A DNA stretch of 6,889 bases from DATLCI01 sp035526435 (lineage in GTDB: Bacteria > Acidobacteriota > Terriglobia > Terriglobales > Acidobacteriaceae). The notes beneath the pieces were generated by a model, which had not been told where the DNA came from, searched no databases, and saw only the letters and a program-made list of their open reading frames with translations. Shown here piece by piece: positions 1 to 6,889 of this stretch. Each line of letters begins with the position of its first letter. The stretch's first letter is position 1. The stretch is taken from positions 1 through 6,889 of the forward strand of contig DATLCI010000006.1 of NCBI GenBank assembly GCA_035526435.1, read 5' to 3'. A program made the translations under genes and the position numbers.

Positions 1-1679
1 GCTGACGCTGGCCGGAAGCCATTCGGCAATATCACTGCTGGATGGCCGGTCAGGTTCGTCATCCGTAGTTGATCGCCCGTCGTCGGCGTCACGATCACAT
101 CCACCTTTTGAAAAAGGTCGTGAGCTTTTTCCATCGCCAGGGTGCGCGCGCGGTTGGCTTGCACATATTCCACCGCCGGAATGAAACGCGCGGTGCGGAA
201 GGTATTCGGCCAATCAAATGGCTGTTGCCCGGTCAGCAGTTGGTCGCGACCGCTGCGGGTGAGGTCATCGAACGCGGCGGCCGCTTCTGCGCGCAACACT
301 ATGTTCATCTCATTCCATGGCATTTTCGGCAGCTCCACCGGGATCAGCTCAATCTTCATTTTCTTGCGCAGCACGTCCAGGGTCGCATCTTCCAACTGCT
401 TGTCCACCGCACGCTCTTTAAGGATGCGTTCGCGCACATCCGGCTTTGCGTCCGCGGCAATGGTCGCCTCGCGGTCGAATTCGGCCTTCAAATATCCAAT
501 GCGAAGTTTGTGAATATTCAGATCTGCATTCCACGTGAACGGATGATCATGATGCGCGGTGATGTCTCTGCCATCCGGTCCGTAGATCGCATTCAGCACT
601 AGCGCGCAATCTTCCACCGCTCGGCACAGCGGGCCTAGCTTGTCCATGGACCATGACAGTGCCATCGCGCCGGTGCGGGGAATCCTTCCGAACGTCGGAC
701 GCAATCCCGTCACTCCCACGCGGGTCGCTGGCGACGAGATTGATCCCAGCGTCTCTGAACCAATGCCAAATGCCACGCATCCCGCCGACGTTGCCGAGGC
801 CGATCCCGCCGACGATCCCGACGACCCTTGCGCAGGCCTCCACGGATTCCGCGTGCGCTCCCCGAACCAGAGATCGCCCTGCGCCAGCGCACCCAGGGTA
901 AGTTTGCCTAGCAGCACCGCCCCGGCGTTATCCAGCCGCTGCACCACGGTGGCATCTTCATCAAACTTTTGCTCTTCGAAGCCGGCTGCGCCCCAGGTGG
1001 TGCGATATCCCTTCACCGCGATCAGGTCTTTCGCCCCCCAGGGGATCCCATGCAGCGGGCCGCGATACTTTCCCGCTGCGATCTCCCGGTCGGCTTCCTT
1101 GGCCTGCGCCAGCGCGCGGTCTTCCGTCAGCGTGATCACAAAATGCAGGAGCGGATCGTAACGCTTGATCCGTCCCAGATACATCTGGGTCAACGCCGTC
1201 GAGCTGACCTTGCGCGTGCGTACTAATTCGGCCAGTTGGCGCACCGAGGCAAATGCAACTTCTTCCAGGTTCTTAGGCGCCGCCAAAACCCCCACTGCGC
1301 TCATCTTCATGGGCGCCTTCGCCGGGAATTTGAGCTTGAATTGCGGCAGCACCGGATCAAACTGCACCGCAGGCGCCACGCGGTTAGGAATATGCAGGTC
1401 ATAGATCACGCCATAGCCCTTGGCGTTGTCGTTGAGGTCGCTGACCATCGCCTCTTTGTATTCGTCCTTGATTTCCACCCCGGCGATGCTGGCGGCCTCG
1501 TCGATCATTTCCTTCGTGACTTTCGGCGCCTCTTTCTTGTCGGCGTCTTGGGTTATGCCCCAAAGCACGCCCGGAAAAAGCGTTCCTCCCACACCCAGCG
1601 CGGTGCAAACGTTCATAAAGTGGCGGCGATTCAACGAGGTGGAAGCGGCGGCAGGCGAGGCGGTTTTCTTGGTACGCAT
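1..1679 (-). CDS. Tat-exported amidase-signature family hydrolase (C-terminus cut by window edge)
   Basis: This is an amidase-signature serine hydrolase, which cleaves carboxamide bonds through a Ser/cis-Ser/Lys triad; the substrate cannot be read from sequence. The frame is open from the ATG at 1679 to base 1, giving 559 codons without a stop. Residues 17-22 (NRRHFM) followed by a hydrophobic stretch to about residue 41 form a twin-arginine signal, so a periplasmic location is likely. Residues about 42-145 are an extension before the amidase fold; the fold starts near 146. The motif GPLHGIPWGAKDLI carries Lys217, GSSAGSA carries the cis-Ser Ser289, and GSETLGSISSPA carries the nucleophile Ser313, 24 residues after the cis-Ser as in GatA and FAAH. 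The last visible residues, TNLTGHPAVILPNGF, are a conserved C-terminal amidase segment, so probably only some tens of residues are missing. It is not GatA itself: it is exported, has a long N-terminal extension, and no gatB or gatC is visible. No Shine-Dalgarno sequence precedes the start. Confidence 0.93.
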   Translation of the reverse strand, partial: MRTKKTASPAAASTSLNRRHFMNVCTALGVGGTLFPGVLWGITQDADKKEAPKVTKEMIDEAASIAGVEIKDEYKEAMVSDLNDNAKGYGVIYDLHIPNRVAPAVQFDPVLPQFKLKFPAKAPMKMSAVGVLAAPKNLEEVAFASVRQLAELVRTRKVSSTALTQMYLGRIKRYDPLLHFVITLTEDRALAQAKEADREIAAGKYRGPLHGIPWGAKDLIAVKGYRTTWGAAGFEEQKFDEDATVVQRLDNAGAVLLGKLTLGALAQGDLWFGERTRNPWRPAQGSSGSSAGSASATSAGCVAFGIGSETLGSISSPATRVGVTGLRPTFGRIPRTGAMALSWSMDKLGPLCRAVEDCALVLNAIYGPDGRDITAHHDHPFTWNADLNIHKLRIGYLKAEFDREATIAADAKPDVRERILKERAVDKQLEDATLDVLRKKMKIELIPVELPKMPWNEMNIVLRAEAAAAFDDLTRSGRDQLLTGQQPFDWPNTFRTARFIPAVEYVQANRARTLAMEKAHDLFQKVDVIVTPTTGDQLRMTNLTGHPAVILPNGFRPAS

Positions 1680-1690
1680 AAGTGCCGCGA

Positions 1691-1696
1691 ATTATA
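1691..1696 (-). promoter_or_regulatory. Candidate -10 box (TATAAT) of the amidase gene
   Basis: On the minus strand a perfect TATAAT lies 11 bases upstream of the amidase ATG. Transcription would then begin about 4-6 bases before the start codon, giving an almost leaderless mRNA, which agrees with the lack of a Shine-Dalgarno sequence there. I see no good -35 hexamer at 16-18 bases upstream, so a chance match in an AT-rich patch is possible. Confidence 0.4.
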
Positions 1697-1732
1697 GCCG
1701 AACCCATGCGTCCAGCCCGTGGGAGAATTCGT

Positions 1733-1768
1733 ACTCCAATTCAAAGTTGCTGGACCGGCAACTCCAAT
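1733..1768 (+). repeat. Pair of 8-base direct repeats (ACTCCAAT) upstream of the SPFH gene
   Basis: ACTCCAAT occurs at 1733-1740 and again at 1761-1768, 28 bases start to start. The two copies bracket most of the inverted repeat at 1745-1763. They sit in the spacer just upstream of the SPFH ribosome binding site. They could be operator half-sites or chance; nothing in the window decides this. Confidence 0.3.
1745..1763 (+). repeat. Inverted repeat in the SPFH leader
   Basis: AGTTGC (1745-1750) and GCAACT (1758-1763) are exact reverse complements separated by a 7-base loop. In the SPFH mRNA this would form a small hairpin ending 7 bases before the AAGGAG ribosome binding site. No run of T follows, so it does not look like a terminator. 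It may be a regulator site or a 5' leader hairpin. Confidence 0.35.
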
Positions 1769-1770
1769 CT

Positions 1771-1776
1771 AAGGAG
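1771..1776 (+). promoter_or_regulatory. Ribosome binding site that fixes the SPFH start
   Basis: AAGGAG lies 6 bases before the ATG at 1783. It decides the start: the same frame is open upstream to 1420, but that stretch lies antisense to the amidase and lacks a comparable site. Confidence 0.8.
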
Positions 1777-1782
1777 ACTCAC

Positions 1783-2622
1783 ATGAACAGCTACGGACAA
1801 GACCGCGTGATTGATATCAACCAGTTTCCCCTCGGCAAGCTTATCCTCGGAGCCCTCATCGGCATCGTGCTCTTGGTACTTGCCCTAAGTTCTTTCACCA
1901 CCATCCCCGCCGGCAAGGTGGGAGTGCTCACACTCTTCGGCAAAGTCACCGGAGAAAAGCTGGATTCCGGATTGCACGTGGTCAATCCGCTCAAAAAAGT
2001 TACCGAGATGACCGTCCGCACCCAGGCGCTCAAAGAGTCTGCCGACGTTCCTTCATCGGAAGGTCTGGTAATGGGCCTCGACACCTCACTGGTCTTCCAC
2101 CTCAATCCAGACAAGGCTGCCTACGTCTATCAGGAGCTCGGCCCTAACTACATTGAGGCCATCATCGAGCCTACGTTGCGTTCCGCCATCCGTGAGGCCA
2201 CGGCCTCGCACTCCGCCAATGCCCTTTACAGCAGCGCCCGGCAGGAAGTCCAGAATGAGATCCGCGAGACCCTCCGTAAGGACCTGGAAAAGCGCGGCAT
2301 CGTCATCGAAGACGTGCTGCTCCGCGACATTCGTTTGCCCATCGCGCTGAAAGGCTCGATCGAACTCAAGCAGCAGGCTGAGCAGGAATCCCTGGCCATG
2401 AACTTCCGCCTGCAAAAAGAAAAGCAGGAAGCCGAACGCAAACGCATTGAAGCTAGCGGCATTCGCGATTTCCAGACCACCGTCTCGCAGGGCATCAGCA
2501 GCCAGTTGCTCGAATGGAAGGGCATTGAAGCCACCGAGACGCTGGCCAAGAGCAACAACACCAAGATCGTCGTCATCGGCAACAGCAAGAATGGCTTGCC
2601 GCTGGTCTTAGGAGGGAACTAG
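1783..2622 (+). CDS. SPFH/prohibitin-family membrane protein
   Basis: This 279-residue protein belongs to the prohibitin branch of the SPFH (stomatin/prohibitin/flotillin/HflK-C) superfamily, whose members form ring-like oligomers at membranes and in several cases modulate FtsH-type proteases. Residues 20-38 form one hydrophobic membrane anchor after a short polar N-terminus. The SPFH/PHB domain follows directly, beginning with IPAGKVGVLTLFGKV (from residue 41) and including the GLDTSLVFHLNP strand segment. Residues about 194-225 are rich in Lys, Glu and Gln (for example KQEAERKRIEA) and are probably a coiled coil for oligomer assembly. The C-terminal tail TKIVVIGNSKNGLPLVLGG is typical of bacterial prohibitin homologues. 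The length is normal for the family. The AAGGAG site and the anchor just after the Met support the start at 1783. The ATPase gene begins 22 bases after the stop, so the two may be co-transcribed. No partner protease gene is visible, so its client is unknown. Confidence 0.93.
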   Translation: MNSYGQDRVIDINQFPLGKLILGALIGIVLLVLALSSFTTIPAGKVGVLTLFGKVTGEKLDSGLHVVNPLKKVTEMTVRTQALKESADVPSSEGLVMGLDTSLVFHLNPDKAAYVYQELGPNYIEAIIEPTLRSAIREATASHSANALYSSARQEVQNEIRETLRKDLEKRGIVIEDVLLRDIRLPIALKGSIELKQQAEQESLAMNFRLQKEKQEAERKRIEASGIRDFQTTVSQGISSQLLEWKGIEATETLAKSNNTKIVVIGNSKNGLPLVLGGN

Positions 2623-2644
2623 CGGGCTGATACGATAAGCGTGG

Positions 2645-3637
<993 letters not shown>

Positions 3638-3638
3638 C

Positions 3639-6056
3639 TTACTTTTCCGTTAGCGCCAGCACGTCGTTGTAGTAAGAGATGAGCGCGCGCTTGACGTTGG
3701 TTTGTCCGATCGGTACGTCTTGTTCCACCGTCGAATTGCCATGAATGGCAATACTGCCCAGCCTGACTATCCGTCCGTCACCGAGTTCTACATAGACCGG
3801 GACCGTCATTTTGAAACTATCCGGCACTTTTGATTGCGTCAGTTTGAACTTCAGTACGTTTCCCTTTTCGTCCTTGCCCACGGATTGTTCCAGCTTGTAA
3901 GTCGGCAGGGACGTCCCATAAACGTACTCGTCGAAGAACCAGTCCATTCGGCGGTTCCCGTCCAGGTCCATGGTCGGCATCATGTGTTTTTCAACTACCG
4001 TCTTGAAGTCTTCTGTGGAGGCTGGGCGATTCGCATAAGTTTTTACAAAATCGCGCATCATCACTTTGAACTTCTCATCTCCCGTCCTGGGCTCCCACAT
4101 CATCATGCGGATCATATGCAGGATGTAGCCGCCCTTGGGATAGATCAGGCTGCCATAGATATCGAAGCCGGACTTCGAATTGCTCAAGCGCGAGCCCATC
4201 GTCACCGGGCCTACATCGATCGGCCGGAAGCCGAAACGGTTCTTCTCCGTCATCGTCTCCAGCTCGTCCTGCCAGAACTTCACAAAACTCTTGTTGTCCT
4301 TCGCAATCATCTGGATGAATAGCGAAGCCGAAAGCTGGGAGAAGCCTTCGCTCATCCACTGGTCCCGATAAGATGCCCATCCCACCGTATGCCCCCACCA
4401 TTGATGCGCCACCTCATGCGGGGCCACAACCGTGAAGTAGCCCTTGGGATCGAATCCCATCACGCGGAAGCGCGTAGCCGAATCCAGGAATGAAGTCAGC
4501 GGGAGGTAGATGAGTTGCGGCCATGCCTGGCCGTAATTCCCAGCCGTCTGCTGCGTCATGCTGATGCGTTTGAAAGATGTTGGCCCAAAGTAGTCGGAGT
4601 AGAGTTGGATGGAAAGCTCCGCCTCCGCCAACGCCTTCTTCATCATGCCCGTGGTGTTGACTACCTGCTCGTCTTCCAGGCCTTTCAGCCAATCCGGAGT
4701 TGAAGTATTGGCGAAAGTCTCAATCTCAAAGCCATCCGCCAGCTTTTTGGTCTCATTCTTGAATTGACCAAAATTAAATCCCGCGACGCTCTGATAAGTC
4801 GGGCTCTGCCATTCCGTGATGCTCCACTGTCCTTCCACCACGCTTTTTACGCGGTTGCCGGTGGCCGCCAGCTTCAGGTCTTTGGGCACGCGGAAGGTCA
4901 TGTCGTACAGCGCGTAATCTTTTAGCCCGCCATTCGGATACCAGTTATCCCGCGCCACTGGATAGTAATTTCCGCCGCCTTCGGTGCTGACCGCATCTTT
5001 ACCGCTGTACATCGTGCGCACGCTATAAACATCGCCCGCCGCCAGCGGCTTCGGCAGGATCACGAAGAAATCCGCATCCTGGTCTTTATCTTCCTGGATG
5101 AAATCCAGCGCTTCGCCTCCTTGTCCCGTCACACTCTGCACCCGCAGCGTGCTGAACAGGTCGAAGGGGACCACCTGGGTCCCATTGTTCAGGGCCTTGA
5201 ACGTGGTGGTGGCATCGCCGGTGAGCTTGCCATTGCGTTCAAACTGGGTATCAAGCTTGTGGGCTTGCAGGTCGATCACGCCATTTTCCTGCGTGCCCCG
5301 CGCCACGCCATTCTTGTATTCGCTCGAGTAATGGAAGGCCGCCCAAGTCCCAAATTTGTTGTCGTCCCAGGTCAGGAAGACCACTTCCTCCGGCGCCCGG
5401 TTCAAGGCGCCGTGCGGATCTACCGCGAAGATTTCTTTGTCGTTATATTTCTTGCCCCGGATGAACGCAAAGAACGCGCCACCCGGCTCCGTGCTCATCA
5501 CATCCTGCAATAGACGCCCGGTGAGGTTGTAGTTCAGCTTGCGGCGCAATGCGCTGTTCACTTCGGTCAGCTCATTCATGCCGGCGGCCACGCCCTTGCT
5601 TAGCGTCGCGGTCTTCTTGATCTCTTCATACGTGTCATCAGTAAAACGCAGCACCACGCTGTTGAATTCCTCATGGACTTCCGGCTCTTTGGTCAGGAGG
5701 GAGATAGTCTGCCGTTCCGAGGCGATGGGCGATACCAGCGCGAACGAGCCATCGCCCACGAACACCGCGCCGGTGACTTTTCCATTCACCGGGGCGAGAA
5801 AGTAAAAATTCCCGGAGCGGAAGCTGAATGTTCCCGCGTCGCGCTTCAGCACCAGATTGCTCACCGTCGCCACTTCGCCGCTTCCCGTCGCATTCCGCAG
5901 TTGCTGATACATCGTGTTCGCGTTCGGCAGCTTGCCCGCGGCCACGGTGATGACCGGCGTATTGGACACCGGACGCAAGGTCAGTTCCTGGCTATAGAGG
6001 TGGAGGGAAGACAACAACAGTAAGCAGCCATAGAAGCCGGATCTTAAATCGCGCAT
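3639..6056 (-). CDS. Secreted M1-family (gluzincin) metallopeptidase, atypical GxMEN region
   Basis: This 805-residue zinc peptidase begins with a signal peptide (MRDLRSGFYG, then a Leu/Ser-rich core, ending near YSQ at 21-23), so it is exported. Residues about 24-255 form an N-terminal region I do not recognise. An M1-type beta domain follows from about Val260, then the catalytic domain. The zinc motif HEVAHQWWGH gives ligands His547 and His551, catalytic Glu548, and Glu570 exactly 18 residues on (HExxHx18E). Tyr634 and Tyr639 (IYGSLIYPKGG) match the spacing of Tyr378 and Tyr383 in leukotriene A4 hydrolase. Where aminopeptidases carry G(A/G)MEN, about 33 residues before the zinc motif, this protein has GQAWP (509-513), so the amine-binding Glu is missing there. 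The C-terminal about 90 residues (717-805) look like a beta-rich domain; the large helical ERAP-like C-terminus is absent. The GGAGAAG site just before the ATG at 6056 supports the start. Peptidase activity is likely, but classic aminopeptidase specificity is doubtful. Confidence 0.92.
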   Translation of the reverse strand: MRDLRSGFYGCLLLLSSLHLYSQELTLRPVSNTPVITVAAGKLPNANTMYQQLRNATGSGEVATVSNLVLKRDAGTFSFRSGNFYFLAPVNGKVTGAVFVGDGSFALVSPIASERQTISLLTKEPEVHEEFNSVVLRFTDDTYEEIKKTATLSKGVAAGMNELTEVNSALRRKLNYNLTGRLLQDVMSTEPGGAFFAFIRGKKYNDKEIFAVDPHGALNRAPEEVVFLTWDDNKFGTWAAFHYSSEYKNGVARGTQENGVIDLQAHKLDTQFERNGKLTGDATTTFKALNNGTQVVPFDLFSTLRVQSVTGQGGEALDFIQEDKDQDADFFVILPKPLAAGDVYSVRTMYSGKDAVSTEGGGNYYPVARDNWYPNGGLKDYALYDMTFRVPKDLKLAATGNRVKSVVEGQWSITEWQSPTYQSVAGFNFGQFKNETKKLADGFEIETFANTSTPDWLKGLEDEQVVNTTGMMKKALAEAELSIQLYSDYFGPTSFKRISMTQQTAGNYGQAWPQLIYLPLTSFLDSATRFRVMGFDPKGYFTVVAPHEVAHQWWGHTVGWASYRDQWMSEGFSQLSASLFIQMIAKDNKSFVKFWQDELETMTEKNRFGFRPIDVGPVTMGSRLSNSKSGFDIYGSLIYPKGGYILHMIRMMMWEPRTGDEKFKVMMRDFVKTYANRPASTEDFKTVVEKHMMPTMDLDGNRRMDWFFDEYVYGTSLPTYKLEQSVGKDEKGNVLKFKLTQSKVPDSFKMTVPVYVELGDGRIVRLGSIAIHGNSTVEQDVPIGQTNVKRALISYYNDVLALTEK

Positions 6057-6057
6057 A

Positions 6058-6064
6058 CTTCTCC
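6058..6064 (-). promoter_or_regulatory. Ribosome binding site of the metallopeptidase gene
   Basis: Read on the minus strand, GGAGAAG ends one base before the ATG at 6056, with its GGAG core 4 bases from the start codon. The spacing is short but usable, and the signal peptide that follows supports this start. Confidence 0.6.
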
Positions 6065-6099
6065 ATTTTCAGTCTTGATTCATTCCGGGAGGCTAGAGG

Positions 6100-6127
6100 A
6101 TGGTATTCCAGATAACGCTAGTGTCAA
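6100..6127 (-). promoter_or_regulatory. Sigma70-like promoter of the metallopeptidase gene
   Basis: On the minus strand a perfect -35 hexamer TTGACA (6122-6127) is followed, after a 16-base spacer, by TACCAT (6100-6105), a 4-of-6 match to the -10 consensus. Transcription would start near 6093, giving a leader of about 37 bases that contains the ribosome binding site. This suggests the peptidase is transcribed separately from the gene upstream of it. Confidence 0.55.
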
Positions 6128-6147
6128 TAAGTTTTCTGCATTACGTG

Positions 6148-6161
6148 GCCCGGGACCGGGC
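6148..6161 (-). repeat. GC-rich inverted repeat between the right-hand gene and the metallopeptidase
   Basis: GCCCGG and CCGGGC face each other with 2 bases between them; a realistic hairpin has a 5-bp stem and a 4-base loop. It lies about 20 bases after the stop of the right-hand gene and upstream of the metallopeptidase promoter. No T-run follows on the minus strand, so it is at best a weak or Rho-assisted terminator, or a regulator site. Confidence 0.3.
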
Positions 6162-6181
6162 TTTGTCGGCGCCTGTCGCGG

Positions 6182-6889
6182 CTATGGGGTGGCACGCTTA
6201 ACTTGTAGCTGAGATACCAAAGTATGCACAGAGGGGGGAACGGTCCATTGCACCGTTCCTTCGCGATTGTAGATGCGAACCACGAGATCGACTTCGACGG
6301 CCTCCGGAGGGAGTAGCGCCTTGCCCTTATCGTCTAATAATGGAAAAACCATCCAGAATCGATCGTAGTCGTAATTTCGCTGCCGAACGCCTTGCAGTGC
6401 TCTGACCTTACGCAGATCGGAGTTGTCCTTGCCACGAATGGCCGCCTCTGGATTGGTATTTCCGTGAGGCTGCAAAAACGCTTCCCAGTCATCAGGGATG
6501 ACGCCAGACCCTTGGTTTGGATCGATCTCGACCATTATCACGGTGTTCCCCGCGGTTTCTGCTTCCGCCACCAACTTCCGTGTTTCATCAGCACTAAGCC
6601 GACTGCGAAGTTGGGCTGCGCGTGCTGACCCTCTGATGACCTCGGGCGTAAACCAGGTGGCTCGCAGTTTGTAATTCTGAGCGCGTTCGGTCTTGAGTAC
6701 CCGAGTGTCGATCCCCGTCCAAGCCAGCAGTACTCGCGAACCAACCTTCCCATCCTGATAGGTTGATTGCGCAATGGTCTCAGCCTGGGTCAACGACCAG
6801 TTTAGGTAACCCTCGTCGAGCGTCGCTTGGCTAACACAAAAGGAAGTGAGCGCACAGAAAAACGCCAGCGTAAGTTGCTTGCGGTGTTT
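6182..6889 (-). CDS. Secreted protein of unknown function (start codon beyond window edge)
   Basis: I do not recognise this protein. The frame is open from the right edge to the TAG at 6182-6184, giving 235 visible residues. The first visible residues, KHRKQLTLAFFCALTSFC and then VSQA, are a signal peptide: a basic start, a hydrophobic core and a plausible cleavage site after SQA (20-22). The start codon is probably only one or a few codons outside the window. The cysteine at position 18 does not sit in a good lipobox, so a lipoprotein is unlikely. The mature part has no visible cysteine, no membrane segment and no metal-binding motif I can name. It reads as mixed helix and strand, with a Glu/Ala-rich helical stretch (LSADETRKLVAEAETAG) and a strand-rich C-terminal half (for example VEVDLVVRIYNREGTVQWTV). 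It lies on the same strand as the metallopeptidase, 125 bases upstream, but that gene has its own promoter, so a shared role is only a possibility. Confidence 0.8.
   Translation of the reverse strand, partial: KHRKQLTLAFFCALTSFCVSQATLDEGYLNWSLTQAETIAQSTYQDGKVGSRVLLAWTGIDTRVLKTERAQNYKLRATWFTPEVIRGSARAAQLRSRLSADETRKLVAEAETAGNTVIMVEIDPNQGSGVIPDDWEAFLQPHGNTNPEAAIRGKDNSDLRKVRALQGVRQRNYDYDRFWMVFPLLDDKGKALLPPEAVEVDLVVRIYNREGTVQWTVPPSVHTLVSQLQVKRATP

Noticed and set aside
781..840. Short TCG/GGA-rich run in the amidase that looks like a simple repeat
   Set aside because: It encodes the Gly/Ser-rich amidase signature around the cis-Ser, so the repetition follows from the protein motif.
69..1697. Several plus-strand open frames (69-602, 640-1161, 1236-1697) opposite the amidase
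   Set aside because: They have Arg/His/Ser-rich shadow composition, no family features and no good ribosome binding sites, while the minus strand holds an uninterrupted amidase with its full catalytic triad.
1420..1782. In-frame open extension upstream of the SPFH ATG that would give a 400-residue protein
   Set aside because: It runs antisense to the amidase N-terminus, has no resemblance to the SPFH family, and the AAGGAG site plus membrane anchor place the true start at 1783.
3834..6023. Plus-strand open frames opposite the metallopeptidase (3834-4322, 5121-5513, 5673-6023)
   Set aside because: They are antisense shadows of a gene with clear zinc-peptidase motifs and carry no recognisable protein features.
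6148..6161. GC-rich hairpin as an intrinsic terminator
   Set aside because: No T-run follows on either strand, so it is listed only as an inverted repeat.
6791..6793. TTG as the start codon of the right-hand gene
   Set aside because: The frame continues upstream to the window edge and encodes a convincing signal peptide, so TTG is an internal Leu codon.

Overview
The window holds five protein-coding genes and looks like an ordinary chromosomal stretch of a GC-rich Gram-negative bacterium. The exported serine amidase, the prohibitin-like protein, the Dpp/Opp-type ATPase and the large secreted M1-like metallopeptidase together suggest an acidobacterium of the Terriglobia type. This is an impression from protein style and base composition, not a demonstrated assignment. 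I saw no tRNA, rRNA, CRISPR array, insertion sequence or phage gene, and codon use looks even across the window.

Layout. The left quarter (1-1679, minus strand) is a Tat-exported amidase-signature enzyme with its full Lys/cis-Ser/Ser triad; its C-terminus lies beyond the left edge. A 103-base divergent spacer (1680-1782) separates it from a plus-strand pair: a membrane-anchored SPFH/prohibitin-family protein (1783-2622) and, 22 bases later, an oligopeptide/dipeptide ABC-transporter ATPase (2645-3637). That ATPase converges with an 805-residue secreted M1-family metallopeptidase on the minus strand (3639-6056), with a single base between the two stop codons. The metallopeptidase has its own sigma70-like promoter in the spacer 6057-6181. 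Upstream of it, also on the minus strand, is a secreted protein of unknown function whose start codon lies just past the right edge (6182-6889).

How the genes may work together. Three of the five genes fit amide and peptide use: the amidase would cleave amides outside the cytoplasmic membrane, the metallopeptidase would act on exported peptides, and the ATPase would power peptide uptake. This is inference from gene content; the three genes do not form one operon and no permease or binding-protein gene is visible. I do not see a convincing new multi-gene system. The most notable points are the metallopeptidase's intact zinc site without a recognisable GxMEN exopeptidase motif, the -10 box almost touching the amidase start codon, the apparently orphan peptide-transporter ATPase behind a prohibitin gene, and the right-hand gene, whose apparent internal start hides a signal peptide running off the window.
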